This document shows positions 36,998 to 46,218 of a DNA stretch of 64,000 nucleotides, one piece after another. The notes under the pieces were generated by a model that was not told the DNA's origin, searched no databases, and saw only the letters and a list, made by a program, of their open reading frames with translations. The position numbers were made by a program, and so were the translations under genes. Source of the DNA: Tolypothrix bouteillei VB521301 (GTDB lineage Bacteria; Cyanobacteriota; Cyanobacteriia; Cyanobacteriales; Nostocaceae); the NCBI RefSeq assembly GCF_000760695.4, contig NZ_JHEG04000001.1, positions 7,687,617 to 7,751,616 of the forward strand. The letters are read 5' to 3'. Positions within the stretch are counted from its first letter, which is position 1, and the number at the start of each line of letters is the position of its first letter.

Positions 36998-37644
36998 TTC
37001 GGGTATTGGTAGTTGCTGCTTCCCCGGTAGTACGAGCGGGATTATCCGCCGTGCTTGCAACTAATTCCAAACTGATAGTTGTGGGTACTGCATCAGGCTT
37101 GGATAATTTAGGGGGAGAAATCGAGCAACTACAGCCCGATGTTGTACTGGTGGATTTGAGCAGTAATTTTCAACAATCGAGCTGGGAAAAACTGCTTTCT
37201 TTACAACAACAGCAAGATCCTTTTGTATGTCTCGTTCTTGCCGATGAACTTGATAGTATCGATCTTGTGGCTGGTTTGCGTGGGGGTGTGAGGGGTATAT
37301 TACCTCAAACCAGCACTGAATCAGAAATTATTGCTGCTGTTGAGGCTGTTGCTTTTGGGCTGGTAGTGCTGCACTTGGATGCTGTGGAATCTGTACTTGC
37401 TCTTAAAGATGCGAGTGGGCGAGAAAAAGTAGTCGCAACTCCCGTACAAACATTAACACCAAGAGAAATCGAGGTTTTAGAAATGTTGGGTGCGGGGATG
37501 GGTAATAAAGCGATCGCCAAACGATTGCAAATTTCCGAGCATACTGTAAAGTTTCACGTCTCTTCTATTTTCCAAAAATTAGGTGTTTCTACTCGTACAG
37601 AAGCGGTGGCTGTTGGCGTGCGCCTGGGATTGATTATGTTGTAG
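36994..37644 (+). CDS. NarL/LuxR-type response regulator with degenerate receiver
   Basis: The 216-residue protein ends in a LuxR-type helix-turn-helix (about 150-205; LTPREIEVLEMLGAGMGNKAIAKRL, HTVKFHVSSIFQKL), which should bind DNA. The N-terminal receiver is unusual. The acidic pair normally found in VDDHP is Ala8-Ala9 (VVAASPVV), and the conserved Lys near position 106 is replaced (ILPQTS). The acceptor-position Asp54 remains (VLVDLSS). Without the metal-binding acids, ordinary phosphorylation is doubtful. No histidine kinase gene is adjacent. It overlaps the protease gene by four bases, which suggests control by proteolysis or protein binding rather than by a phosphorelay. This last point is inference. 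Confidence 0.88.
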   Translation: MIRVLVVAASPVVRAGLSAVLATNSKLIVVGTASGLDNLGGEIEQLQPDVVLVDLSSNFQQSSWEKLLSLQQQQDPFVCLVLADELDSIDLVAGLRGGVRGILPQTSTESEIIAAVEAVAFGLVVLHLDAVESVLALKDASGREKVVATPVQTLTPREIEVLEMLGAGMGNKAIAKRLQISEHTVKFHVSSIFQKLGVSTRTEAVAVGVRLGLIML

Positions 37645-37828
37645 TGTTTGTAATCTTTTTTAGCCTTTGCTCAAGCCCCAATTTATCACTCTTGAGTTAG
37701 AGGCTTTTTTCTCAAACTTTAGTTATAAATAAATCGTGGTCTAATGGGTCAAGCACATAAAACCACGCTACCTCAAAGTTAGTCTGAAGTGGTCTTATCT
37801 GGGAAGCATCTACCTTTACCTTTTTTAA

Positions 37829-39178
37829 TTAAGTATTGCTTAGTAGTAATGTAACGGAGTATGAACCTAAGAGTAGTGGCTGTTGCAAAGCTGCTAAGCT
37901 CATCGATTTTGTAGTGACTCCGCGAGCATTTAAAGACAGCATTTGGAAATTTTTAGACTGAGTCAGCGCTCGCTTGGATTGCAGGCTCAACTTAACAGCT
38001 TGAGAAGATTTATTAATAAGCAGCAAACTGCGTTTGCCATCTGGTTTTTGTACTGCTAATGCTTCTACAAAAGGGTGATCGCTGGTTGTTTGCATGACCG
38101 AGCCTATCAAGTATTTATTTGCCCAACCAAATATTGTTGCCGGAGGTCGCAGTTTGTTGTTTGGGTCAATCATACCGTAAATTCCATCCTTAAGATGCCA
38201 GGAAGTTGCCATATCAACGCCTGTATCAGCAAGATGTTTCAAGACTGAAGCAAACCAAACTGCGCCTATATGGTTGTGCTGTCTTGTTTCGCCGGACGTC
38301 CACAAATAGTTGATATTGTATTCTCCGAGCAACAGAGGTACTGGACGTTCTGGTATATATTTCTTTGCGATCGCTCGAAAGTCCTTGACTTGACGTGCAT
38401 AGTTAGGTGTGTAAGACATAATCCCATCAGTAGGTTCTTTTGCATCTTTACTGCCATAACGATGCCAGGAGATAAAATCTACATTCTGCTTGCAGGCTGC
38501 AAGAAAAGCTTCCAATCTTCTTGAATTGTCCCACGTCAGCGCTGGTCCCCCTACCTTGATTTGAGGGTCAACAGCCTTCATTGCGTTTGCTACTTTATTG
38601 TAAATTATCCATAATTCGTCTAACTTCCAAGCTTTATCGTAAAGAACTTCTTTTTCATTCAACGGTTCCCAATAAATAACTTTTTTTTGAAGGCGACGGT
38701 TGAGAATTTCTACGAGTTGAGCACATAAGGTAGCATAGCGATCGTACTCGGACTTATCCAACAGCCCGTCTTTGCTCTGTGCCATCCACTTAGGCCAAGC
38801 AGGAAGATTTTGGATAATAGTAGGGTTGTGAGGATAGGAAGCATCGTACCCAGCTTTGATTTTGGGAATATTCCAAGTTTTGGTTGCAGCATCCGTCCAG
38901 CGATCGCATAATGCAGCGTGGTGAATGCGAATTAGCTTAATACCAAGTTCCTGAATATGATTTTGGAAAGTGCGATCGGCGGCACGTTCGGGAGACAAAA
39001 TTTCATAATCATTAGAACCAAAAGTAAACGGGGTAGACTTCGCGATTTGATTTGTCCAATCAATACTGACTTGAGCAGTTTTTTTAGATGCAGCTGTGGA
39101 AGATTTCCATACCGTATCCAACACTCCAAGCGTGACAGCACTAGCTGCGGTCAGTTTAATAATAGCTCTGCGTTGCAT
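37829..39178 (-). CDS. Tat-type exported glycoside hydrolase (GH39-like, clan A)
   Basis: The 449-residue protein starts with a twin-arginine-type signal (MQRRAIIKLTAASAVTLGVL). It then has a (beta/alpha)8-type hydrolase: acid/base Glu175 in YWEPLNE and nucleophile Glu286 in LLLGEYNIN, spaced as in clan A retaining enzymes. A C-terminal beta domain (about 365-449) follows, as in GH39. It is the last gene of the exopolysaccharide cluster, six bases from the kinase gene, so it may trim the polymer made by that cluster. PslG of Pseudomonas, a GH39 enzyme in the Psl operon, is a known parallel. Family placement beyond clan A is tentative. Confidence 0.8.
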   Translation of the reverse strand: MQRRAIIKLTAASAVTLGVLDTVWKSSTAASKKTAQVSIDWTNQIAKSTPFTFGSNDYEILSPERAADRTFQNHIQELGIKLIRIHHAALCDRWTDAATKTWNIPKIKAGYDASYPHNPTIIQNLPAWPKWMAQSKDGLLDKSEYDRYATLCAQLVEILNRRLQKKVIYWEPLNEKEVLYDKAWKLDELWIIYNKVANAMKAVDPQIKVGGPALTWDNSRRLEAFLAACKQNVDFISWHRYGSKDAKEPTDGIMSYTPNYARQVKDFRAIAKKYIPERPVPLLLGEYNINYLWTSGETRQHNHIGAVWFASVLKHLADTGVDMATSWHLKDGIYGMIDPNNKLRPPATIFGWANKYLIGSVMQTTSDHPFVEALAVQKPDGKRSLLLINKSSQAVKLSLQSKRALTQSKNFQMLSLNARGVTTKSMSLAALQQPLLLGSYSVTLLLSNT

Positions 39179-39184
39179 AAAGAT

Positions 39185-41215
39185 TTATGAGTTAGCTATG
39201 GGAGCATGGGAGGGTTGAGAATAGGGCGTAGTCTTGCTTTCTACTCCATTGATAACTAGACCAAAAATTTGGACATTATGTTGAGTCAGTTGTGCAAAAC
39301 TATCATTGACAGGGTTTTTGTAACTGCTATTTGGACGAATCACAAACAGCACATTGGAAATAATAGTAGCCATTAGTGCAGTTTCACTTGTTAAACTGAC
39401 TGGAGCACTGTCAACAATGACATAATCGTAATCTCCATTCTCTTCACAAGTTGCTAATACTCTTTCAAAGTGTCCTCGTTTGATCGTTTCCATAATCTTG
39501 CCTTCCTTAGGAAAACTTGGAAGCAGATCTAAATTTCGTTGTACCGCCACTTGCTCTACTGTAGATCCTGAAATATAACCCAAACGACGGCTAAGTTCAG
39601 ATCTCCGAAAATCTCCATCCACAAGCAGCACTTTAAAACCTAAATCCACTAAGGCATAAGCCAGTCCAATAGCAACTGTCGTTTTACCTTCTCCCATAAT
39701 GGCACTTGTTACTAACAACCGACGATTTTTGAGAGGTTGCAAGCTAATTGCAGAGGCAAGACGTTGAAACTCGACTTCTATTTCATTATTAATCACTTCA
39801 AATTTCGTAATAGAATGTTTCATCCGAGGAATAGTTTGCATCAGTGCAAATTTTCGAGCCTGTAGATCTTTGGCACTTAATAGGGGATTGCGACTTTCTA
39901 AAAATAAAACAAGAGCAATGCTACCAACAACAGATGCCAGAATAGCATTGATTGTCATTAACATTTTTTTTGGACTGATGGGCTTGGGATCGACCTGGGG
40001 TGCATCTAGAACCTGTACATTTGGATATGCATCAAAAGCGTCTATATTGTTTTGCTGGATTTGAGCTAGTAAACCATTATAAACACCAGCCGCAACATCC
40101 ACTTGTCGTTGTAGTTCTGACAGCTTTGCCTGATTTTCAGGTACAGATTTTAAGGTGTCTTTCAGTTGAGTAATTTGAGTGTCTAGTTGCCTTGCTTGTT
40201 CTTTAAGAGCGCTAGCTTCGCTTTCTGCCAGAACCAGTTGTTGAATTAAAGCAGCACGACCTTGAGGATAATTGGGCACTACTGTCGTGTCTACTCTTGT
40301 ACCATCTGCGGTTTGTGCAACATACTCTTGTAAAACACGTTGTAACTGTTTGCGTCGTATAAGTAGGGTTTGAATTTCTGGATGCTCATTAGTAAAGAGA
40401 GATTGTTTCTGACGTAAAGAGTTTTCTACATCAGATAAACGCTGACGTACAATTTGATATTCTTGGTTTTCACCCAAACTGAGAGAGCGAATTGCAGGAT
40501 CTGGTTTTAAATTTAAGCGTTTTGAAAGAACTTTGAGGCGATTTTCATTCGCCTTGGCAGAAGCTAAAGCTTCTGCTCTAGCATTGATTAAACTATTTAT
40601 TGTAGTAACAATACCTTTAGTTTGTTCTTCGTTGTTGACTATACCACTGGATTCTTTAAATTTTGCTAATTTGTTTTGTGCCAAAGTTAATTTTAATTTA
40701 ACTTGTTCCAGTTCTTGCTTATTGTATTCCTGGCGTGCTCGACTGTTAGCTTGCCGCAATTCATTTAAACGTTTTTGATAAGTTTCTGTTAAAACTATTG
40801 CTCTTTGTAATGCCAGTTCCGGGCTAGAAGCATTTACTGTTACCGATAAGATCGTAGATTGTTCCTCTGGTTTTACCGTAAACAGCTTTTTGTACTGAGT
40901 GATACTCTTAAATTTCTTTTTTTCCGGATCTACTGCTAACACCTTCTCTAGCAAAGTATCGCTATTGATAATAGATGCCTGTACATTGAGTGGATTGACT
41001 TCAGTGGAAAAACCAACTTCACCATTCCTTAAAGAACCAAGAGTTCCTAAATTAGCATCAAGTTTGCTATTGGTTTTAGGCAAAATCAGTTGTGTCCCTG
41101 CAACCCAAACTGGTTTAGCAGTTACAAGCGCAAAACCAGTGCTGAGAACAACAAACAAATTAAAAGCAATTAATAATTTCCATCGTCTAGTTACGATCGT
41201 CGCTATTTTATTCAT
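39185..41215 (-). CDS. Wzc-like polysaccharide co-polymerase with tyrosine kinase-type domain
   Basis: This inner-membrane protein controls chain length and export of exopolysaccharide. A Wzz domain follows the first membrane helix (about 14-35), with a long periplasmic coiled coil to about 410 and a second helix near 415-435. The cytoplasmic BY-kinase domain has Walker A IMGEGKTT (about 505) and Walker A' LLVDGDFR (about 531), and a Walker B-like YVIVDSAPV. The usual tyrosine-rich tail is reduced to a single Tyr (TTPYSQPSHAPIANS). Length is 676 residues. It lies between the polymerase and hydrolase genes. Regulation by autophosphorylation may be weak or absent. Confidence 0.88.
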   Translation of the reverse strand: MNKIATIVTRRWKLLIAFNLFVVLSTGFALVTAKPVWVAGTQLILPKTNSKLDANLGTLGSLRNGEVGFSTEVNPLNVQASIINSDTLLEKVLAVDPEKKKFKSITQYKKLFTVKPEEQSTILSVTVNASSPELALQRAIVLTETYQKRLNELRQANSRARQEYNKQELEQVKLKLTLAQNKLAKFKESSGIVNNEEQTKGIVTTINSLINARAEALASAKANENRLKVLSKRLNLKPDPAIRSLSLGENQEYQIVRQRLSDVENSLRQKQSLFTNEHPEIQTLLIRRKQLQRVLQEYVAQTADGTRVDTTVVPNYPQGRAALIQQLVLAESEASALKEQARQLDTQITQLKDTLKSVPENQAKLSELQRQVDVAAGVYNGLLAQIQQNNIDAFDAYPNVQVLDAPQVDPKPISPKKMLMTINAILASVVGSIALVLFLESRNPLLSAKDLQARKFALMQTIPRMKHSITKFEVINNEIEVEFQRLASAISLQPLKNRRLLVTSAIMGEGKTTVAIGLAYALVDLGFKVLLVDGDFRRSELSRRLGYISGSTVEQVAVQRNLDLLPSFPKEGKIMETIKRGHFERVLATCEENGDYDYVIVDSAPVSLTSETALMATIISNVLFVIRPNSSYKNPVNDSFAQLTQHNVQIFGLVINGVESKTTPYSQPSHAPIANS

Positions 41216-41387
41216 AAAGAGATTATAAATAGTTTATTCCTTCTACAAAGTGGAAATATCGAGAAATTTCTAAGAAACATAAAATAAACAAAATATTCGT
41301 CTATTAAAGACAGCTTTGGCAATGGTGAATATACTGAAAAGGATAGGGATCGGAGATCGGCACTCATTTGCAAATGGTCAATTCCTT

Positions 41388-42728
41388 TTAACTTTTCAGA
41401 TTCCCCGATAATTCCTGCCAATCTGAAACAGACTGAGGATAAGCTTCTGCAAGGATTGTGCCCAACCACAAAAAGTAGAACCAGAAATAAACAATCATCC
41501 AGCTTAAGTTAGTTGCTTGACACAGTATTAACAAAGCAATAAAGCTAGCAAATGCCCGTTGAGCAGTTCTTTTGCCTCGCAATGACGACTGCCAAAAAAA
41601 CCATAACGTTGTTGATACGGCAATGGCAAAGAATGCAAATCCAAACATTCCGTGTAAATACAGAATTTGTGCGTAAGTTGAAAAAGTCCCAAGAGGAAGT
41701 TCAAAAGCTCCGTTACCCCAGGTAACTGTTCGTTCGACAATTCCCCACCCAATCCATGGAGATTCCTTCCACGCCTTAAGAGTTGCAGCAACAACCAAAG
41801 CTCGGTCTTTTGATGAATCCGCTCGAGCTCCATTAAAAGTTTCCATGGGTTTGTCTAGTAACTCGGTTACCTCCATCCCTATGAGAGCACAAATAAAACA
41901 AATTAAGGTTGCAAACCAAAGGAAGCCTTGACGTGCTGAAGCTTTGCGAAAGCAAATGACTGCTAAAAGTGCTATCGGGAAACATATCCATGCTAGGCGA
42001 CTTTGAGCAATAATTAATGTTGCCGTGCAACCTGCTAAAGCATACTTACGTAAATATTTATCTGCTTCACCAAAGCACATAAAAAAGCACAACAGAGCAC
42101 AAACTCCTAGAATCGGTGGATCTGCAGTGTATAGCTCTGTCCGGGCAAGTGGAAGCCCAAAAAAGGGTTGGAACACTGCAAACTTAACCATTAAACTAAG
42201 TTTATCCCCTGGAATTGCTCTAGCCAGAGGTGGCATAATAGGTGGCTGCGGACCTGTACCAAATAAGATAAGGAGTTGAATGCTAAGGGATACTAAGTAA
42301 CCAGCTGTCATCCAAGAAACAGCCCTTGTCACAACACTCATTCTAATACGATGCCAAAAGGGCAGTGTTAGGCAAGAAAAAACTAAAAAGTAACCTTTTA
42401 AGAGCGTGACTACTGTAGCAGCACTTTTCATAGGATTAAAGCTCATTGACGATAACCCCTGGATGTTAGTCCACAGTACTGCTAGACTCAGTAACAACCA
42501 CGTCCAGTGACAAAGTGGTAGCGATCGCTTAACGAGTTTGTCTAAATGAAAATCATAAGCTAGCAAATAAAGAGCAACACCGGGATAAAGCAGAGTCTGT
42601 ACCCCCAAGACCCACCACAGCGGCGTTAGCACAATCGTCCAATAAACCACTCGTTCTGGATGTGACAGGTTTTCTAATTTGTTTTTTGCCTCTAAGAGAA
42701 TTAATTTCTTAGGGAATATATTAAACAT
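41388..42728 (-). CDS. O-antigen polymerase/ligase-like membrane protein (Wzy-type)
   Basis: A polytopic inner-membrane protein of 446 residues with about eleven hydrophobic helices. It has a large periplasmic loop with the O-antigen-ligase pattern around WKESPWIGWGIVERT (about 315-330), the place of the conserved H/E and Gly-rich motif of the Wzy_C family. It probably joins repeat units on undecaprenyl carriers. It lies between the glycosyltransferase and the Wzc-like kinase genes on the same strand, as expected for a Wzx/Wzy cluster. The assignment rests on topology, the loop motif and context, since these proteins diverge fast. Confidence 0.78.
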   Translation of the reverse strand: MFNIFPKKLILLEAKNKLENLSHPERVVYWTIVLTPLWWVLGVQTLLYPGVALYLLAYDFHLDKLVKRSLPLCHWTWLLLSLAVLWTNIQGLSSMSFNPMKSAATVVTLLKGYFLVFSCLTLPFWHRIRMSVVTRAVSWMTAGYLVSLSIQLLILFGTGPQPPIMPPLARAIPGDKLSLMVKFAVFQPFFGLPLARTELYTADPPILGVCALLCFFMCFGEADKYLRKYALAGCTATLIIAQSRLAWICFPIALLAVICFRKASARQGFLWFATLICFICALIGMEVTELLDKPMETFNGARADSSKDRALVVAATLKAWKESPWIGWGIVERTVTWGNGAFELPLGTFSTYAQILYLHGMFGFAFFAIAVSTTLWFFWQSSLRGKRTAQRAFASFIALLILCQATNLSWMIVYFWFYFLWLGTILAEAYPQSVSDWQELSGNLKS

Positions 42729-42752
42729 TTAAATTTTTTGAGAATGCCTCTT

Positions 42753-43682
42753 TTAAAGAGTATGAATTTCTTTATACTCCTCAAATTGTTTTCCTGCAAC
42801 ACCTGCTACCATTCCCAAACTGTGATAAATATATAATAAAGTTTTAATACCTTGATGTTGCCCCATCATAAAAGACAAAGGAATGGATAGTATACCTTTA
42901 AAAACTCGCCTAATTCCCTTGTAAATACACTGAGTTTTAACTGCAATTGATGGTTTTAAGTCTATTTCACAGAAGCTCTCTGTAATGCCAATTCGGTAAC
43001 TTCTTTGCAACAACCATTTTAAATTGGCGCGACTTTGAGGTATCCATTCATGTACTAGAGCATCATTTGTCCACACTATTTTATAGCCCGCACGTTGCAA
43101 TCGCATAAAAAAGTGCCAGTCAGAACCACCCGAAAGTGCCAATCTCTCATCTAGCCACTTATCTTGTTCTCTAAAAACTTCTACACGTATCAGTGTATTG
43201 TTGTTAGCTGCACTTTTCAGTTCATGACCTGTAGGATAACAGGGGCGATCGAAAAATTTTCCTTTGGCAAGCCAATTAGGAATAGAATGAGCAAAGTAAG
43301 GTATAGTTTTTCCCCATACAACATCAGCATTATATGAGCTTTGAACGTACAAAAGTTCATCCAGCCAATTGGGTTCGGGAACTTCATCATCATCGATAAA
43401 AGCGACAAAGTCTACATTTTCTGCAAGAGCACAAGTAATAGCTTTATTGCGTGCAAAGGGAATACCCCGCCGGGGTTCAATATAGCACTTTAAAGCCCAT
43501 TTAAATTCCGCACTGATTTCTTTACAGAATTTACAAGCATGACCGCTTGAATCATTATCAACAACAAGAACTTCTAGGTTAGGGGTTTCACAGTGATGGA
43601 AAGTTAATTGCTTAAGACCATCTAACAGTCGCTTCAATCCACCTGGACGCTGACAAGTATTTAAGCAAATAGCGACTCGCAT
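42753..43682 (-). CDS. family 2 glycosyltransferase
   Basis: A GT-A glycosyltransferase, probably adding one sugar of the repeat unit on the cytoplasmic face. The N-terminus has VAICLNTCQRPGGL and VLVVDNDSSG (donor site), then FIDDDEVPEPNWLDEL, which carries the DxD-type metal motif. A second part of the domain has GGSDWHFFMRLQRAGYKIVW, resembling the ED motif region. The ATG at 43682 has AGGAG four to five bases upstream and is clearly the start; an ATG 18 codons earlier lacks this. It is 309 residues long, with weak hydrophobic stretches near the C-terminus. Confidence 0.86.
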   Translation of the reverse strand: MRVAICLNTCQRPGGLKRLLDGLKQLTFHHCETPNLEVLVVDNDSSGHACKFCKEISAEFKWALKCYIEPRRGIPFARNKAITCALAENVDFVAFIDDDEVPEPNWLDELLYVQSSYNADVVWGKTIPYFAHSIPNWLAKGKFFDRPCYPTGHELKSAANNNTLIRVEVFREQDKWLDERLALSGGSDWHFFMRLQRAGYKIVWTNDALVHEWIPQSRANLKWLLQRSYRIGITESFCEIDLKPSIAVKTQCIYKGIRRVFKGILSIPLSFMMGQHQGIKTLLYIYHSLGMVAGVAGKQFEEYKEIHTL

Positions 43683-43811
43683 TTTTCTCCTGAGTTCAAC
43701 TGAAGCATCAAGGGATGAATAAGAATAACACATCAATAAATTGAGTAATTTCTAATTTCATTATGGATAAAAAATTTGTTTTTGATCCTTTGTGCTTTAT
43801 TCTTCGTTCTT

Positions 43812-45248
43812 TTATTTACTGTGCCATTTAGTTACTAAACGTTGCCGAATATAACTTAATGAATTTTGATATTGTAAAAATTCTTTGGCAGCTAATAAGC
43901 GAACAAATGCTAAATATAAAATTAGAAATAAGATGGGCTGTATAATAATTGGAAAATTTAAAGAAATCACAATTGGTAAAAGCGTTATTAAAGGTGCTTT
44001 AAACACAAAAATTAAAAACTTTTTATAAGACCAGTCTAATCGACGACAAGCCTCCCACCAACAGTAAATAGTCCAAATAATTCCTAAAACTACAGCTACC
44101 GCTATACTGACACCAATAATTCCGTTTATCTTGGCACCAATTGCAAAACTTAAGACAGCAACAGGAGCAATGCTAAGGCTTAGCTTCGCATTAACACCCG
44201 GTTTCCCTTTTGCAGACAGCATGGAAAAAAGCTGACTGTTTATCAGGCGCGAGTAAGCGAAAATGAGCAATCCTGGAATAACTGTACAAACAGGAATCCA
44301 GTGATTTCCAAAGATAAAGGCAATAGTTTGTTGGTTAACAACTAAAAAGAATAAGGCGTATAAGGGAGCAGCGAGGAAAGAAGTTTGTTCAATGACTTTA
44401 ACCAAAGCGTTTTCTCTCTGTTGGTCATCTTCTAATTGAGCAAACACCGACATCCCAACTTGGCTCATTGCCTGAGAAAGAATAGTTGTTATCGCCATTG
44501 TTAACTGGTAAGCAAGATTGTAAAAAGCAAGACTAGTAGTTCCTAGAACGATGCTAACCACAAAATTGTCACAGTTATAAATAACGAAATACCCCAAGCT
44601 AAACCCAGTATTGCCTAAACAATAAGACAAAACTTCCCATCTGACCTCTGAATAAATACGCAAATTGAATTTCTGTTTGGCATAGTGATGCATGAGAATG
44701 CACCCCGTAACCCAACCCGCAGTATCTCCTATGACAAAGGACCAGTAACTGAAACCCAGTAAGGCACTTCCAACCGTGGAAAATACTCTGACGAATGAGG
44801 CAATTAAATTAGAGTTTGCTAACTCTCGATACTGCATCCGTCTTCTCAAAACTCCTTCATGTACGGACTGGAATGAGGAGAGTATGAGATTAATGCCAAA
44901 TATCAGTAGTATCCATACTAGATCTGGTATGCTGTAGTAACTCGCTGCTAGTGGGGATATCAACCCAAGCACTAGAGCTAAAAAGCACCCAATTGCTAAA
45001 CTGATGGTATAGGTTGTGTCTAAATAACGCTTATCTTCAACGCCCTTATAAACGATAAAAGATCCAGATGTGCCTTGGTTAAATAGATTTCCAAAAGCCC
45101 AAAAAATGTAGGCAGTACTGATAACACCAAATTCATCTGGAAGCAACAGCCTTGCTAGCAGCAAGTTACTGAACAAGGCGAGGAAGCGTGTTGCGATCGC
45201 TCCATAGGTCGCCCAAAATCCATTTTTAAGTATAGCGGAAAGTTTCAT
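43812..45248 (-). CDS. lipopolysaccharide/oligosaccharide flippase (Wzx-type)
   Basis: A multi-pass membrane protein of about 478 residues with twelve or more helices. The N-terminal amphipathic lead-in (LSAILKNGFWATYGAIATRFLALFSNLLLARLL) and the FGNLFNQGTSGSF and FAYSRLINSQLF regions match MATE/MOP-superfamily flippases. It should move lipid-linked repeat units across the inner membrane. The start at 45248 overlaps the stop of the upstream glycosyltransferase by four bases (ATGA), so translation is coupled. An upstream ATG at 45371 would read 41 extra non-hydrophobic residues through the neighbour and is unlikely. Confidence 0.86.
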   Translation of the reverse strand: MKLSAILKNGFWATYGAIATRFLALFSNLLLARLLLPDEFGVISTAYIFWAFGNLFNQGTSGSFIVYKGVEDKRYLDTTYTISLAIGCFLALVLGLISPLAASYYSIPDLVWILLIFGINLILSSFQSVHEGVLRRRMQYRELANSNLIASFVRVFSTVGSALLGFSYWSFVIGDTAGWVTGCILMHHYAKQKFNLRIYSEVRWEVLSYCLGNTGFSLGYFVIYNCDNFVVSIVLGTTSLAFYNLAYQLTMAITTILSQAMSQVGMSVFAQLEDDQQRENALVKVIEQTSFLAAPLYALFFLVVNQQTIAFIFGNHWIPVCTVIPGLLIFAYSRLINSQLFSMLSAKGKPGVNAKLSLSIAPVAVLSFAIGAKINGIIGVSIAVAVVLGIIWTIYCWWEACRRLDWSYKKFLIFVFKAPLITLLPIVISLNFPIIIQPILFLILYLAFVRLLAAKEFLQYQNSLSYIRQRLVTKWHSK

Positions 45249-46210
45249 GGCTGCTTTTGGGTATATCTCACTGAACCAAGCGCTTGTCGAATTCCTAACT
45301 TGGCTAGTGGTGCCAAACGCACTGCAAGTAAAGTCAACAGCGATCGCGGATCGCTGTAAAAAATTGACCAATTACAAGCTAGAGCCCGGTTGATAAAGTG
45401 GCTGGCTTGGTCGAGATTCCCTCCTTGGAGAGACAATCTTGCTAAGTAGCGATACATATAAGCGTAGGCAGTTGGTAACATCGGTTCTACCAACTGTGGC
45501 GATCGCTCCATAGCGCTTTGAATCACCTGTTCGTTGCATCGCTGCATTTGTGCTACGTTGAAAGAAAGACCGGATGGACGAACGCGGTAGTAACATAAAG
45601 TCCTCTTATCGCGGTAGAATTGCCATTTTCTGGTTGTTGCGACTCTCAACCAAAAATCAATGTCTTCCGAACTGCGTAAGCTTTCATCAAATTCCCCCAC
45701 TTCATTTATTAATGAACGGCGGAAGACTGCATTAGAACCATGACCTACAAAATTCTTACAAAGTAAAGCAAGCAGTGGATCGGAATGAACGGGTTTACCA
45801 CTTAGGTAAATGGGTATCGGTTTTCCATCATCACGAATTGCTCTAGATGCACTATAAACAACCCCGATCTCTGGATAACGATCGAGGGTTGCTACGTGAC
45901 GGGCGAGTTTATCTGAGTGGTAGACATCATCTCCATCTAGTAAGGCAATATATTCTCCACGTGCATGACGGATACCGTGATTGCGTGCTGATGATAAACC
46001 CCCATTTTGTTTTTGCCATAACTGAAAGCGCGAATCGCTTTTTACAAAAGGCCGAACAATTTCTGCTGTATTATCGGTAGAACCATCATCAACAATGAGA
46101 ACTTCAAATTCTTGAAAAGATTGCTTTTGTAGCGATCGCAATGCATCTTCAATATAAGAACTTACGTTGTAGGCGGGAACTACAACGCTAACTTTAGGAA
46201 TAAAAACCAT
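45245..46210 (-). CDS. family 2 glycosyltransferase
   Basis: This 321-residue GT-A enzyme opens with VSVVVPAYNVSSYIEDAL. It has VLIVDDGSTDNT (donor base), ALLDGDDVYHSDKL (DxD type) and FRRSLINEVGEFDESLRSSEDIDFW, with the acceptor-side ED motif. It should work on the cytoplasmic face to build the repeat unit. The C-terminal helix-rich part (about 230-321) is of the kind seen in exopolysaccharide transferases. It overlaps the flippase by four bases and follows another glycosyltransferase by eight bases, within one operon. The sugar specificity cannot be told. Confidence 0.9.
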   Translation of the reverse strand: MVFIPKVSVVVPAYNVSSYIEDALRSLQKQSFQEFEVLIVDDGSTDNTAEIVRPFVKSDSRFQLWQKQNGGLSSARNHGIRHARGEYIALLDGDDVYHSDKLARHVATLDRYPEIGVVYSASRAIRDDGKPIPIYLSGKPVHSDPLLALLCKNFVGHGSNAVFRRSLINEVGEFDESLRSSEDIDFWLRVATTRKWQFYRDKRTLCYYRVRPSGLSFNVAQMQRCNEQVIQSAMERSPQLVEPMLPTAYAYMYRYLARLSLQGGNLDQASHFINRALACNWSIFYSDPRSLLTLLAVRLAPLAKLGIRQALGSVRYTQKQP

Positions 46211-46218
46211 AACTACAA

